This document shows positions 17,431-27,723 of a DNA stretch of 64,000 nucleotides, piece by piece. Below the pieces are notes generated by a model. That model was not told the DNA's origin. It saw only the letters and a list, made by a program, of their open reading frames with translations, and did no database searches. Source of the stretch: Kocuria coralli (GTDB lineage: Bacteria > Actinomycetota > Actinomycetes > Actinomycetales > Micrococcaceae); assembly GCF_008831305.1 (NCBI RefSeq), contig NZ_ML708623.1, forward strand, positions 33,383 through 97,382. Direction: 5' to 3'. The stretch's first letter is position 1; the number at the start of each line of letters is the position of its first letter. The position numbers and the translations under genes are program-made.

Positions 17431-17488
17431 CGCTTCAGGCGGCGCTGCACGGGCCCGTGTCAACGAAATGCGTCTCGCATCAACGAAA

Positions 17489-17521
17489 AACGACGCCCCT
17501 GCCAGTGGCAGGGGCGTCGTT
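17489..17521 (-). terminator. intrinsic terminator of tRNA-Ser
   Basis: On the minus strand AACGACGCCCCTGCC pairs with its complement and is followed directly by TTTTT, a classical rho-independent terminator 15 bases after the tRNA 3' end. It is the only hairpin in the window with a clean T-run. Confidence 0.85.
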
Positions 17522-17535
17522 GCTGGTCAAACCAG

Positions 17536-17624
17536 CGGAGACGGAGGGATTTGAACCCTCGATCCAGGTTTCCCCGGATCCTTCATTAGCAGTGAAGTCC
17601 ATTCGGCCGCTCTGGCACGTCTCC
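17536..17624 (-). tRNA. tRNA-Ser (anticodon GCU)
   Basis: On the minus strand the gene begins GGAGACGTGCC and ends with ...GTCTCC plus discriminator G. The acceptor stem GGAGACG/CGTCTCC, the D arm (AGCGGCCGAAT), the anticodon stem CTTCA/TGAAG with loop CTGCTAA (anticodon GCT), a long variable arm typical of class II tRNAs, and the T loop GGTTCAAATCC are all visible. CCA is not encoded. It reads AGC and AGU codons. Confidence 0.95.
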
Positions 17625-17779
17625 TGGCCATATCCCGGGCGACGAAGCCGCCGATGGGAAACAGCATCAGCCATGGTAGTCGGAGCGGGTGATCCGGGTC
17701 AAAACCTCGAACGACGCGCACCCGCCGCCCGGTCCCCGACGATCTAGCGGTGCCGGGTCGCGGTCAGCCGGGCAGGCGG

Positions 17780-19969
17780 TCAGCCTCGTGAGGCGAGGAC
17801 GAAGGGAAGGACCGGGCCCAACCCGGCCAGGCGGAGCTCACGAGCGGCGACCGTCAGGGACCACCGGCTGTCCACCAGGTCGTCGATGAGCAGCACTGGT
17901 GCGCCGGCCAGGTCCTCCATGGCTTCGCGGAGCTGAGGGGTGACCACGAACTTCTCCCATACCGCCGCCAGCTGATACGCGCCGTTGCCGCCTCCCCCTC
18001 CGGGATGGTCAGGGGCCAGGCCGAGCTCCCCCAGGTACGGCAGATGGCCCGCGCTCGCGAGACCGGCCGCCAGTGACCGCACCAGCCGAGGACGGGCGAC
18101 GGAGGGCATCGAGATGATCCCCTCCGGGCGTCCCGTACCGCCCCAGCCGTCGTGGCTCCACTGGGCGAGGACCTCGACGCAGGCGCGCCCCAGCCCCTTG
18201 TCGACCTCCTGGTCCATCGGCAACCCCTGGGCATCCGTGTGGAAGACCTCTCGTAAACGATTACCCCAGCCGAGGTCGGTGAGGCGGGCCACGGCCCGCC
18301 CGGCGGAGGCCCGCTCCTCCGGCGGGATGTTCCCCTTCAAGGGCACGCCCAGCCTCTGCATGCCGACCGGCCACTGGGCCCGGGGATCGATCTCCACCCC
18401 CACCCGCTTGAGGGCGGTCGTGGCGGAGTCGGAGGCCTCACGGCTGATCTGGGTGGCATACCAGGCGCCCGCGCAGTTGTCGCACCGCCCGCATGGCGCC
18501 GCCTGAGGATCATCCAGCTGCTCGACCAGCATCTCCATGCGGCAGGTGGACTTGTTCTCGTAGTCCAGCATCGCGTTCTGCTCGACGATCCGCGCCTGAT
18601 GGATCCGCGCATATCGTTCGGCGTCATAGCTCCAGGGTCTGCCGGTCGACTGCCAGCCGCCCTGGACCTGCTCGACGGCGCCGTCCACGGCCAGCACCCG
18701 GAGGAGCATGTTCAGGGGCGAGCGCTTGATGTCCACGCGAGCCTCCAGCGCTCCCACGCTCAGCGGCCGCTCCGAGGCCCCCAGCTCCCCCAGGACGGCC
18801 GTCGCCTTGGCCTCCGTGGGCATGGACGCCGTGGCGAAGTACTCCCAGATCTCGCGGTCCTCGGTTCCGGGCAGCAGCAGTACGTCCGCCCTTTCGGTGG
18901 CTCGTCCGGCTCGGCCCACCTGCTGGTAGTAGGCCACCGGCGACGACGGCGCCCCGAGATGCACCACGAAGCCCAGGTCCGGCTTGTCGAACCCCATGCC
19001 CAGCGCGGAAGTCGCCACGAGCGCTTTGACCCGGTTCTCCTTGAGCTCCAGTTCGAGCCGTTCGCGATCCGCGGGGTCCGTACGGCCGGTGTAGGCCTCC
19101 ACCGTGTACCCGGCCTCCGACAGCGCATGAGCGGTGTCCTCGGCGGCGCTGATGGTCAGGGCGTAGATGATGCCGGACCCCTGGAAGTCGTTCAGATGCT
19201 CCAGCAGCCATGCCAGCCGAACCGTGTTCGACGGCAGGCGCAGGACCCCCAGGCGCAGGGAGTCGCGTGCCAGAGGGCCCCGCAGGGTCAGCACGGGCTC
19301 CCTGCCGTCGGAGGCGAGCCCCACGCCCAGCTGCTCCTCGACGTCGTGGACCACCCGCTGATTCGCGGTGGCCGTGGTGGCGAGCACCGGAACGCTCTGC
19401 GGGAGACGACCGATCAGGTCCCGGATCCGCCGGTAGTCCGGCCTGAAGTCGTGCCCCCAGTCGGAGATGCAATGGGCTTCGTCGATGACCAGCAGCCCCA
19501 TGCGTTCGACCAGCTGGGGGAGCCTCTCCTCCCGGAAACGGGCGTTGTTGAGGCGTTCGGGCGAAATCAGGAGGACGTCCACGTCGTCGTGGTCCAGCCG
19601 CTCCAGGATCTCCCCCCACTCGGTGGCGTTGGCGGAGCTGATGGAGGCCGCGCGCACCCCGGCCCGGGCGGCCGCCGCGACCTGGTCGCGCATGAGGGCC
19701 AGCAGCGGCGAGACGATCAGGGTGGGGCCTCTCCCCCGGGCCCGCAGAAGCAGCGAAGCGATGAAATAGACGGCGGACTTGCCCCAGCCGGTGCGTTGCA
19801 CCACGAGCGCCCTGCGCCCCTGGGCGACCAGCGCCTCGATGGCCTCGAACTGCCCGGGGTGGAACACGGCGTCGTCGCGCCCCGTGAGCGCGCGCAGCAG
19901 CTCGATCGCCTGATCCTTCAGACCGGGATCGGTACCAGCGGTGGGTGCTGCTCTTTCCGGAATCGCCAT
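17780..19969 (-). CDS. RecQ-like DEAD-box DNA helicase with phosphoribosyltransferase-like C-terminus
   Basis: A 729-residue superfamily 2 helicase. Motif I reads QRTGWGKSAVYF (normally TGxGKS), motif II is DEAH in LLVIDEAHCISDWGHDFR, motif III ATTATAN, motif VI QQVGRAGR. A zinc-binding cluster CGRCDNC follows near residue 497. The last 120 residues contain VLLIDDLVDSRWSLTVAARELR, which resembles the PRPP loop of phosphoribosyltransferases. RecQ helicases unwind 3'-5' during repair. The fusion is known from actinobacterial RecQ relatives, but its PRTase-like part has no proven function. The ATG at 19969 opens the frame; no binding site is obvious. Confidence 0.85.
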   Translation of the reverse strand: MAIPERAAPTAGTDPGLKDQAIELLRALTGRDDAVFHPGQFEAIEALVAQGRRALVVQRTGWGKSAVYFIASLLLRARGRGPTLIVSPLLALMRDQVAAAARAGVRAASISSANATEWGEILERLDHDDVDVLLISPERLNNARFREERLPQLVERMGLLVIDEAHCISDWGHDFRPDYRRIRDLIGRLPQSVPVLATTATANQRVVHDVEEQLGVGLASDGREPVLTLRGPLARDSLRLGVLRLPSNTVRLAWLLEHLNDFQGSGIIYALTISAAEDTAHALSEAGYTVEAYTGRTDPADRERLELELKENRVKALVATSALGMGFDKPDLGFVVHLGAPSSPVAYYQQVGRAGRATERADVLLLPGTEDREIWEYFATASMPTEAKATAVLGELGASERPLSVGALEARVDIKRSPLNMLLRVLAVDGAVEQVQGGWQSTGRPWSYDAERYARIHQARIVEQNAMLDYENKSTCRMEMLVEQLDDPQAAPCGRCDNCAGAWYATQISREASDSATTALKRVGVEIDPRAQWPVGMQRLGVPLKGNIPPEERASAGRAVARLTDLGWGNRLREVFHTDAQGLPMDQEVDKGLGRACVEVLAQWSHDGWGGTGRPEGIISMPSVARPRLVRSLAAGLASAGHLPYLGELGLAPDHPGGGGGNGAYQLAAVWEKFVVTPQLREAMEDLAGAPVLLIDDLVDSRWSLTVAARELRLAGLGPVLPFVLASRG

Positions 19970-20505
19970 GCGGCCAGTCTGCCAACAGGCTCGGACAGCA
20001 CAACAGGCTGCAGCGCCGGCTGTGGAGAAGTCACGGGAAAGTCATGGGGGTTGGGACCGGCCCCCCGACCGATCCCAACCCCTTGAACTCGCCGCCTCTC
20101 CCCAGATGCGGCGGGCCACTTGGCGGCCTAGCACCCCCCGATGCTCAGCACGCCGAAGCTCGTCCATGGATCCCTGGATGGGCAAGTAATCTGCCGTCCA
20201 GACGTCTCTGAGGTCGAGCCGTTGAATGAAATCGTGACAGATCTACAACCGCCGAGTACATAGCCGTTGGCAACTTGTTCTCAGCCACCACAGAACGGGT
20301 GAACGGCATCGCCGCGGATCAGCGCATGATTGCGCCCATCAGGGGCATGCGGGACCCTCCCTCGCACCCACCCCTGTCAGGCAAAATGGGGACAGGAAAC
20401 GCCCTCCATCGGCTCGCTGAGGCGGCGTAATGCAGCTTCATCTAGGGATGCATCCACTCTGGAGGGCGCGGAGGACCACTCCGGGGCCACGGCCGTCAGC
20501 GGCCC
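19970..20505. other. intergenic region with a hairpin and no clear gene
   Basis: 536 bases between the helicase start and the acyltransferase end, both on the minus strand. A hairpin lies at 20047-20082. On the minus strand a protein-like stretch without a start (DVWTADYLPIQGSMDELRR, around 20135-20205) ends near the hairpin and is stopped upstream by TAG, which looks like a gene remnant. A 9-base inverted repeat, CGCCCTCCA...TGGAGGGCG, lies near 20400-20467. Base composition is less GC-biased than in the flanking genes. Confidence 0.4.
20047..20082. terminator. hairpin, possibly terminator of a lost gene
   Basis: GGGGTTGGGACCGG pairs with CCGATCCCAACCCC (13 of 14 plus a wobble). No intact gene now ends next to it. 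Confidence 0.5.
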
Positions 20506-22656
20506 TCACCAGTCGAGTGCCGCCAGCAACCGCCGTTCGAGCTCGGGTGCAGTGGTCAGCCCGAAGGTCCGGGTGACGTGGTCCATGTCCCGGTAGACCA
20601 TCATGTTGCCCGTCACGGGACCGCACTGGCCATCCGGGCAGTACAGGTCTGTCAGGTCCACCAACGGCACGTCCGGATGCTCTGCCTCATGCTGGTCCAC
20701 GATCGCCTGGCCGCCCAGGGCGTCCTCCAGGGAATCGGAGCACATGGCGCTGTCGGCGCCGTACAGGTCCACGCACTCGTACATGTCGCGTTCCCAGCGG
20801 GGGTTGTCCCGGACGCTCACGATGGAGATGCCCTCCGCCGCGAACGGCTCCATGCCCTCGTCCCAGTGGGCGACGAGCTCCTCCCGGTCGCCGTCCTTGA
20901 GCGAGCGGGTGCCCTGCCCGATCACGGCGTCGGGGTCCAGGTCCAGGACGGCGGCGCGGGCGGTCTCGTTGAAGGCGTTGCACTCGTCGGTGTAGTCGTC
21001 GTTGTGGCCGGCGTAGCGGCAGGCCGGGTAGAGGTAGCTGACCAGCTGCCAGTTCTGCGCGTCGGCCACGGCCTTCAGCGGCTCGGAGAGCTGCTTGGCA
21101 TGCGAGTCTCCCAGCAGGACGACGGTGCGCTGGGGCTGGTCCCCGTCCTGCTTCAACGGGGTGGCGGCGACCTCGTCGCCGACCGCCTCCGCATCCTCGG
21201 CCCCGGGATTGGGGTCGTAGACGTAGCATTCGCCGCCGTCCTCGAAGCCGTCAGGGATCTGGTCCCCGGTGCACTCCGGGCCGGGATCGCCCCATTCCCC
21301 GTCGATCTCCGACCACATGGGGATCGGTTCCAGGTCCGGCAGCGCCGAGGAGTCGTAGGCGTCCGTGGCCACCGCCGCCCCGGGGTAGTTCTCCGCCGAG
21401 CGGTCGTAGTCGGCCTGCACCCGCGCTTTCGTGTCGGTCCAGGCCTGGGCGGCGGTCACCGGAAGGGCGACGACGCCGACGATCGCCACGAGTCGGACCA
21501 GTTCCTTGCGCGTGGAGGCGCGTTGCTTGGCCGAACGCGGACGGGTGACGAACTTGACCGCCTGCTCCGTCCCCAGGGACAGCAGGATCGAGAGGGCGAC
21601 GATGGCCAGCCCGACGTGCAGCGGCACGGTCTCGCGCCCGGTGCGCAGCAGGTAGGTGATCAGCAGCGGCCAGTGCCACAGGTAGATGCCGTAGGAGCGG
21701 TCGCCCACCCAGGTGAGCCAGCGGGCGCGCAAGGGGGCCTGGACCCCGTGAGCGCCGCCGTCGTCCTTGACCATGAGGACCATGGCTGCACCCACGGTCG
21801 GCAGCAGCGCGGCCCAGCCCGGGAAGAGCGCATCGGGGCCCACGATGAAACCGGTGCCGAAGACCGCCGCCGCACCGGTCCAGCCCAGGACGACCGCGAG
21901 CCGGCGGGGGATGGGCCGGGTGACGATCAGCGCGACCAGCGCACCCAGTGCGAACTCCCACAGCCGCAGGCGGGTGTCGAAGTAGGCCGGGGCCGGGTTC
22001 AGGTGCGTGGTGGCGATCGACGCCGCCAGGGAGGTGACGAGAACCGTCGCGAAGACGACGACGGCCACCGGCCGGAACCGGAACCCGCAGATCCGGGCGA
22101 TCAGCACCGCCACGGCGATGAGCACCGGGAACAGCACGAAGACCTGGCCCTGGACGGCCAGCGACCACATGTGCTGAACCGGGCTCGAGGTGGCCCCTCC
22201 GCCCGCGTAGTAGTCCACGGAGCTCTGCGCCAGGTTCCAGTTCAGGTGGTAGGTGGCCGCTGCCAGCAGCTGCTCCCACAACGCCTGCCACCTCGACCGC
22301 GGATAGATGGCGATGGCACAGGCCAGGACGGTCAGCAGCACGATGCCCACCGGCACCAGGAGACGCACGAACGTCCTCGACCAGTAGTGCAGCAGCCCCA
22401 GCGGCCTGCCGCCCTCGGCCTTGCGCATGAAGGAGAGGGTCAGGAGGTAGGCGGAGATCACGAAGAAGACGTCGACGCCGCCGGAGACGCCGCTGCCCCA
22501 GAGGTGGAAGCCCACGACCAGCAGCAGGGCCAGGCCGCGCAGGCCCTGGATCTCGGGCCGGCGAGCCGCCTGTCGTTCCTTCCGGCCGGCTCCGGCAACG
22601 GGCTCTCCCCGTACCGCCCCGACGGCGGACGGGTCCGGGGGAAGCCCGGCGGACAT
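20506..22656 (-). CDS. OafA/YrhL-type membrane acyltransferase with C-terminal SGNH domain
   Basis: A 716-residue protein in two parts. Residues 30-420 form an acyltransferase_3 domain with about ten membrane helices, starting RRPEIQGLRGLALLLVVGFHLW, where the histidine is catalytic, with GVDVFFVISAYL next. The C-terminal extracellular part holds an SGNH hydrolase-like domain: VLLGDSHAKQL and the late D-H pair in YRDMDHVT. Such fusions acetylate cell-surface sugars such as peptidoglycan, teichoic acid or exopolysaccharide. The target here is unknown. The ATG at 22656 is the first in a proline/alanine-rich leader of about 30 residues. It is divergent from the POT transporter gene. Confidence 0.88.
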   Translation of the reverse strand: MSAGLPPDPSAVGAVRGEPVAGAGRKERQAARRPEIQGLRGLALLLVVGFHLWGSGVSGGVDVFFVISAYLLTLSFMRKAEGGRPLGLLHYWSRTFVRLLVPVGIVLLTVLACAIAIYPRSRWQALWEQLLAAATYHLNWNLAQSSVDYYAGGGATSSPVQHMWSLAVQGQVFVLFPVLIAVAVLIARICGFRFRPVAVVVFATVLVTSLAASIATTHLNPAPAYFDTRLRLWEFALGALVALIVTRPIPRRLAVVLGWTGAAAVFGTGFIVGPDALFPGWAALLPTVGAAMVLMVKDDGGAHGVQAPLRARWLTWVGDRSYGIYLWHWPLLITYLLRTGRETVPLHVGLAIVALSILLSLGTEQAVKFVTRPRSAKQRASTRKELVRLVAIVGVVALPVTAAQAWTDTKARVQADYDRSAENYPGAAVATDAYDSSALPDLEPIPMWSEIDGEWGDPGPECTGDQIPDGFEDGGECYVYDPNPGAEDAEAVGDEVAATPLKQDGDQPQRTVVLLGDSHAKQLSEPLKAVADAQNWQLVSYLYPACRYAGHNDDYTDECNAFNETARAAVLDLDPDAVIGQGTRSLKDGDREELVAHWDEGMEPFAAEGISIVSVRDNPRWERDMYECVDLYGADSAMCSDSLEDALGGQAIVDQHEAEHPDVPLVDLTDLYCPDGQCGPVTGNMMVYRDMDHVTRTFGLTTAPELERRLLAALDW

Positions 22657-22838
22657 GCTGGCGCTGGTGCTGCTAGTGATGCTGGGACCTCAACCGGTGG
22701 GAAAGCCTTTACCAGCAGGCCAGTTTACGCATGCTAACTACGCGGGGAAAGGGTCTGGGGCGGGAGTTCGGTCACTCCCCCGCGCCGCACATGATGCGCA
22801 CCACCACGGCAAGAATCATTGGCGGCGGACCCGAACGG

Positions 22839-24365
<1,527 letters not shown>

Positions 24366-24401
24366 CGCGGCACCATCACCACCCACGGGGCACCTGGGCG
24401 G

Positions 24402-25664
24402 CTACGGGCCCGGACGCCGGCCCGCATCGCCGCTCAGGTGCCCCACCGTCTCGGACAGGTAGTGCACCAGACGCTCCAGCGGGCCTCTCCCCCATAGCAG
24501 GGTCCAGGCCACGCATCCGGAGACGATGCCCAGAGTCATGGGCCAGAACGGGTCGGCTGCCCTGAACGCGGACAACGAGTCGGCCTGGGCACCGCTCCCC
24601 GGTGCGAGCATCATCCAGATCCACCAGGCGATCAGGTGAGCGGTATAGGCGGTCAGGGGCATCGACCCGACCGCCCGGAGGGGCCAGGCGACCCAGCGCA
24701 GGGGCGTCCTACCGATCAGGACGCAGAGCGCGACCAGCGCCAGCGCGAAGCCCCCGGAGCCGATCGCCTCCCCCACCCCGGAGGAATGCGGGAAGTCCTG
24801 CAGCACCGACAAGACCCACAGCCGGGTCCCGGGCTGGAGAGCCTCGCCGTACCGGTCGACGACGGCGTTGCCGACCGGGCCGATCAGCCCGTATCCCACG
24901 ACGGCCAGCCCGGCCCCGAGGCCCAGCAGCAGCCACGCCCGGGCGATCCCGTGCGCCAGGAACCTCCCGGCACCCAGGCCCGCCGCCACGAAAGCGATCC
25001 AGACGACGAACGGATAGTTCCAGCCCAGCAGGAACGACACCATCTCGGCGAAGCCCCCGGGTGCGGGCGGGCCTCCGGCATTGATCAGCGCGACGACGAA
25101 CGGACCGGTCACCGCGGCGGCCCCCGCCGCGGTGAACAGGGCGCGGGTGGACCATCCCACCATGCGGGCACCTGCCCAGAGCAGCAGCCCGTAGGCGGGG
25201 AGCACCACGTACACGGGGACCTCGAGCCCGAGCAGGAACAGCCCCAGTGCCCAGATGAGGACGGCGCGGGTGGTGATGGACTCGCGTGCGCGCTCGAGAC
25301 CGGAACCGGCCGGCGCGGCTGCATCCGCCGGAAGCGCCTCCCGGGAGGACGAGGTCGTGAGCAGTCCCAGCGAGACTCCCGCCAACGTGGCGAACGTGAT
25401 CGCCGAGCGGCCCTCCACGATGCCCAGCCAGGTGTCCGGCGCCGTCCAGGAGAGGGGCGTCACCGCCAGCAGATGGGCCGCGAACATCCCCAGGACGGCC
25501 AGCCCCCGGGCCAGATCGATCCCCGGGGAACGGCGCGGCGGCTCCAGCCGGGCGATGTTGGCGCGAAGGCGGTCGTTCACGGTGGAGGTGAGGCTCTCGG
25601 GCTCAGGGACACGGACGGTGCCTACGATTCTGCCCCACATCGACGGAACGATTGAACGCCCCAT
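24402..25664 (-). CDS. HGSNAT/DUF418-type membrane acetyltransferase-like protein
   Basis: A 420-residue membrane protein with about ten hydrophobic helices. The segment SPGIDLARGLAVLGMFAAHL near residue 48 is the signature of the heparan-alpha-glucosaminide N-acetyltransferase catalytic family, and the C-terminus (WPLRAVGSMPLTAYTAHLIAWW) resembles DUF418. These proteins may move acetyl groups across the membrane, but bacterial substrates are not known. The ATG at 25664 lacks a binding site; a later start (GTG or ATG within the first 20 codons) is possible. It is divergent from the isomerase gene. Confidence 0.75.
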   Translation of the reverse strand: MGRSIVPSMWGRIVGTVRVPEPESLTSTVNDRLRANIARLEPPRRSPGIDLARGLAVLGMFAAHLLAVTPLSWTAPDTWLGIVEGRSAITFATLAGVSLGLLTTSSSREALPADAAAPAGSGLERARESITTRAVLIWALGLFLLGLEVPVYVVLPAYGLLLWAGARMVGWSTRALFTAAGAAAVTGPFVVALINAGGPPAPGGFAEMVSFLLGWNYPFVVWIAFVAAGLGAGRFLAHGIARAWLLLGLGAGLAVVGYGLIGPVGNAVVDRYGEALQPGTRLWVLSVLQDFPHSSGVGEAIGSGGFALALVALCVLIGRTPLRWVAWPLRAVGSMPLTAYTAHLIAWWIWMMLAPGSGAQADSLSAFRAADPFWPMTLGIVSGCVAWTLLWGRGPLERLVHYLSETVGHLSGDAGRRPGP

Positions 25665-25674
25665 TCATGTCCAG

Positions 25675-25686
25675 ATGTACTAACAT
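25675..25686. promoter_or_regulatory. possible operator ATGTACTAACAT
   Basis: A 12-base dyad, ATGT-N4-ACAT, in the 97-base gap between the divergent acetyltransferase and isomerase genes. It resembles sites of GntR/LacI-type regulators, but no regulator gene lies next to it. Confidence 0.3.
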
Positions 25687-25761
25687 TTGGGGAGGCCGAT
25701 GTGACCTGCATCGCAATCACCGCGGAGGTCACGAACTCCGATGAAGGGGACATGGAAGCCC

Positions 25762-26646
25762 ATGACCAAGATCTCCATGAACGTCACGACGACCTTCCAC
25801 GGCAACGTCGTCAACGACATCGCCGTCGCCAAGGCTGCGGGATACGGCGGGATCGAGCTGCAGAGTCCCAAGCTCTACCGGTATCTGGACGCGGGATTCC
25901 CGGTCGACTCCCTGCCGCCGCTGCTCGAAGGGCTCGAGGTGACCGGACTGGGCGCCGTGCTCGACATCGAACGACGCGGCCGGGAACGCGAAGACTTCAT
26001 CGCCGAGGTGGAGCGCATGGCCGATATCGCCGTGGTCGTGGGAGCACCCATCGTGCAGCTGTGCACGGGCCCCGTCGACTGGAACGTCGTCAAGGACTTC
26101 CGGGCCGGCTCCCTGGCGGCCGATGACCCCCGCTACCGCGGCACCCTGGGTCTCGACGAGGACGAGGCGATCGAGGTGCTCGCCGCCAACGTGCGGGAGG
26201 CGGCCGACGTCGCGGGTGCCCGCGGGCTCGATCTCTACCTCGAGCCCCTCGCGTGGTCGAACGTGAACCGTCACCGCCACTCGCTGGAGATCATCGAGCG
26301 CGCCGGCCGGGAGAACGTGGGCATCGCCCTCGACACCTGGCACTACTGGACGGTCGGCGACACGCTCGAGGAGGTCGCGGCCACCCCGAAGGAACTGATC
26401 AAGGCGGTGCACATCTCCGACGGCCTCGATCTCGATCGCGCCAACGACGTGCCCGATCAGAGCGTCCACCGCAACGTGGTGATCGGCGGCGGGGCCATTC
26501 CGCTCCAGGAATGGGTGGACGCCGTGAAGACGACCGGCTACGACGGCTGGTGGGTCTCGGAGATGTTCTCCGACAAGGCCAACGAACACGACTTCCTCAA
26601 GGTGGCGACCACGATGCGCAACCTGCTCGACATCCTCGTCAGCTGA
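25762..26646 (+). CDS. sugar phosphate isomerase/epimerase, TIM-barrel (AP_endonuc_2) family
   Basis: A 294-residue xylose-isomerase-like TIM barrel. Metal-binding residues are visible in LYLEPLAWSNVNRHRH (Glu), IALDTWHYW (Asp and His), KAVHISDG (His) and VSEMFSD (Glu), the set seen in IolE/IolI and hydroxypyruvate isomerase relatives. It should interconvert keto/aldo or epimeric sugars or inosose in the cytoplasm. The ATG at 25762 with GGAAG just before it was chosen; an in-frame ATG at 25741 is possible. The next gene, a Gfo/Idh/MocA dehydrogenase, begins 30 bases later, so the pair probably works on one sugar or inositol. Confidence 0.82.
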   Translation: MTKISMNVTTTFHGNVVNDIAVAKAAGYGGIELQSPKLYRYLDAGFPVDSLPPLLEGLEVTGLGAVLDIERRGREREDFIAEVERMADIAVVVGAPIVQLCTGPVDWNVVKDFRAGSLAADDPRYRGTLGLDEDEAIEVLAANVREAADVAGARGLDLYLEPLAWSNVNRHRHSLEIIERAGRENVGIALDTWHYWTVGDTLEEVAATPKELIKAVHISDGLDLDRANDVPDQSVHRNVVIGGGAIPLQEWVDAVKTTGYDGWWVSEMFSDKANEHDFLKVATTMRNLLDILVS

Positions 26647-26676
26647 ACCGGACCTGATCCAGAACGGAGACATGCC

Positions 26677-27687
26677 ATGCAGCGATTCGCTCTCCTGGGC
26701 GCGGGTTTCATCGGCGCCGTCCACGCCGGGAACCTGGCGGCCAACCCCGATATCGCCTTCGAGCTCGTCTACGACGCCGCCGTCGAGCGCGCCACGACGA
26801 TCGCGAAGACGCACGGTGCCAGCGTCGCGCGGTCCATCGACGAGGTGTTCGACCCGGCAGCGGTCGATGCCGTGCTGATCGCCTCCTCGACGGACACGCA
26901 CGCGCAGTACCTCCGCCTGGCCGCTGATGCGGGCATCGCGGCCTTCGTCGAGAAGCCCATCGATCTCGATCTCCCCGCCGCGCGCGGGACCATCGCGCAC
27001 GTCGAGGACCGGGGCATCACGGCGATGGTCGACTTCAATCGCCGCTTCGACCGGGACCATGCGGAGCTGCGACGACTCATCCAGGCGGATGAGGTGGGCA
27101 AGGTCGAACTCGTCCAGCTGACCTCACGGGGGCCGGCGTCGCCGCCGCTCGACTACGTGAAGGTCTCCGGGGGCCAGATGCGGGACCAGACGGTGCACTT
27201 CTTCGATCTCGCACGGTGGATCTGCGGCGAGGACCCCGTGGAGGTCTTCGTGGCCGGATCCGCACTCGCCGACCCGCGGATCACCGAGTTCGGGGACGTC
27301 GACACCTCGGTCGCCACGCTGCGGATGCCCAGCGGTGCGCTGGTGCAGATCGACAGCGTCCGGCGCACGGGCTACGGATACGACGAGCGCATCGAGGTCA
27401 TGGGGGCCACGGGCCTCGCCGAATCCCGGCGGCAGCCATCCGGCAATGTCGTGCGGTACGGCGGAGGCCATGCCGTCGCCGACGGCCTGCACGCGGGCTG
27501 GTTCGAGCGGGTCAGGCCGACCTATGCCTCCGCGCTGGCCGGGTTCGTGGACGCCCTGGAGAACGGCGCCCCTCCCCCGGTGACTCTCGACGACGGCCTC
27601 AAGGCGCAGGCGATCGCCGAAGCCGCGACGCTCTCGCTGCGCAGCGGCCGGCCGCAGGCGGTCGACTACCGCGGTGACGCCGGCTGA
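26677..27687 (+). CDS. Gfo/Idh/MocA family oxidoreductase (inositol 2-dehydrogenase-like)
   Basis: A 336-residue NAD(P)-dependent dehydrogenase. The Rossmann motif GAGFIGAVHAGNL is at the N-terminus. The EKPIDLDL block carries the catalytic lysine, and GGQMRDQTVHFFDLARW holds the D-x3-H motif typical of inositol/glucose dehydrogenases. GGAG lies 8 bases before the ATG. With the isomerase before it, this forms a two-gene operon for oxidation of a cyclitol or sugar. Exact substrate unknown. Confidence 0.85.
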   Translation: MQRFALLGAGFIGAVHAGNLAANPDIAFELVYDAAVERATTIAKTHGASVARSIDEVFDPAAVDAVLIASSTDTHAQYLRLAADAGIAAFVEKPIDLDLPAARGTIAHVEDRGITAMVDFNRRFDRDHAELRRLIQADEVGKVELVQLTSRGPASPPLDYVKVSGGQMRDQTVHFFDLARWICGEDPVEVFVAGSALADPRITEFGDVDTSVATLRMPSGALVQIDSVRRTGYGYDERIEVMGATGLAESRRQPSGNVVRYGGGHAVADGLHAGWFERVRPTYASALAGFVDALENGAPPPVTLDDGLKAQAIAEAATLSLRSGRPQAVDYRGDAG

Positions 27688-27723
27688 GGTGCCGAAGGCC
27701 TGGTTCTCCCGGCCCCGGCAACC

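Noticed and set aside
17431..17488. Repeated TCAACGAAA near the tRNA terminator as an attachment site
   Set aside because: Only two short copies, no integrase gene and no foreign island next to the tRNA.
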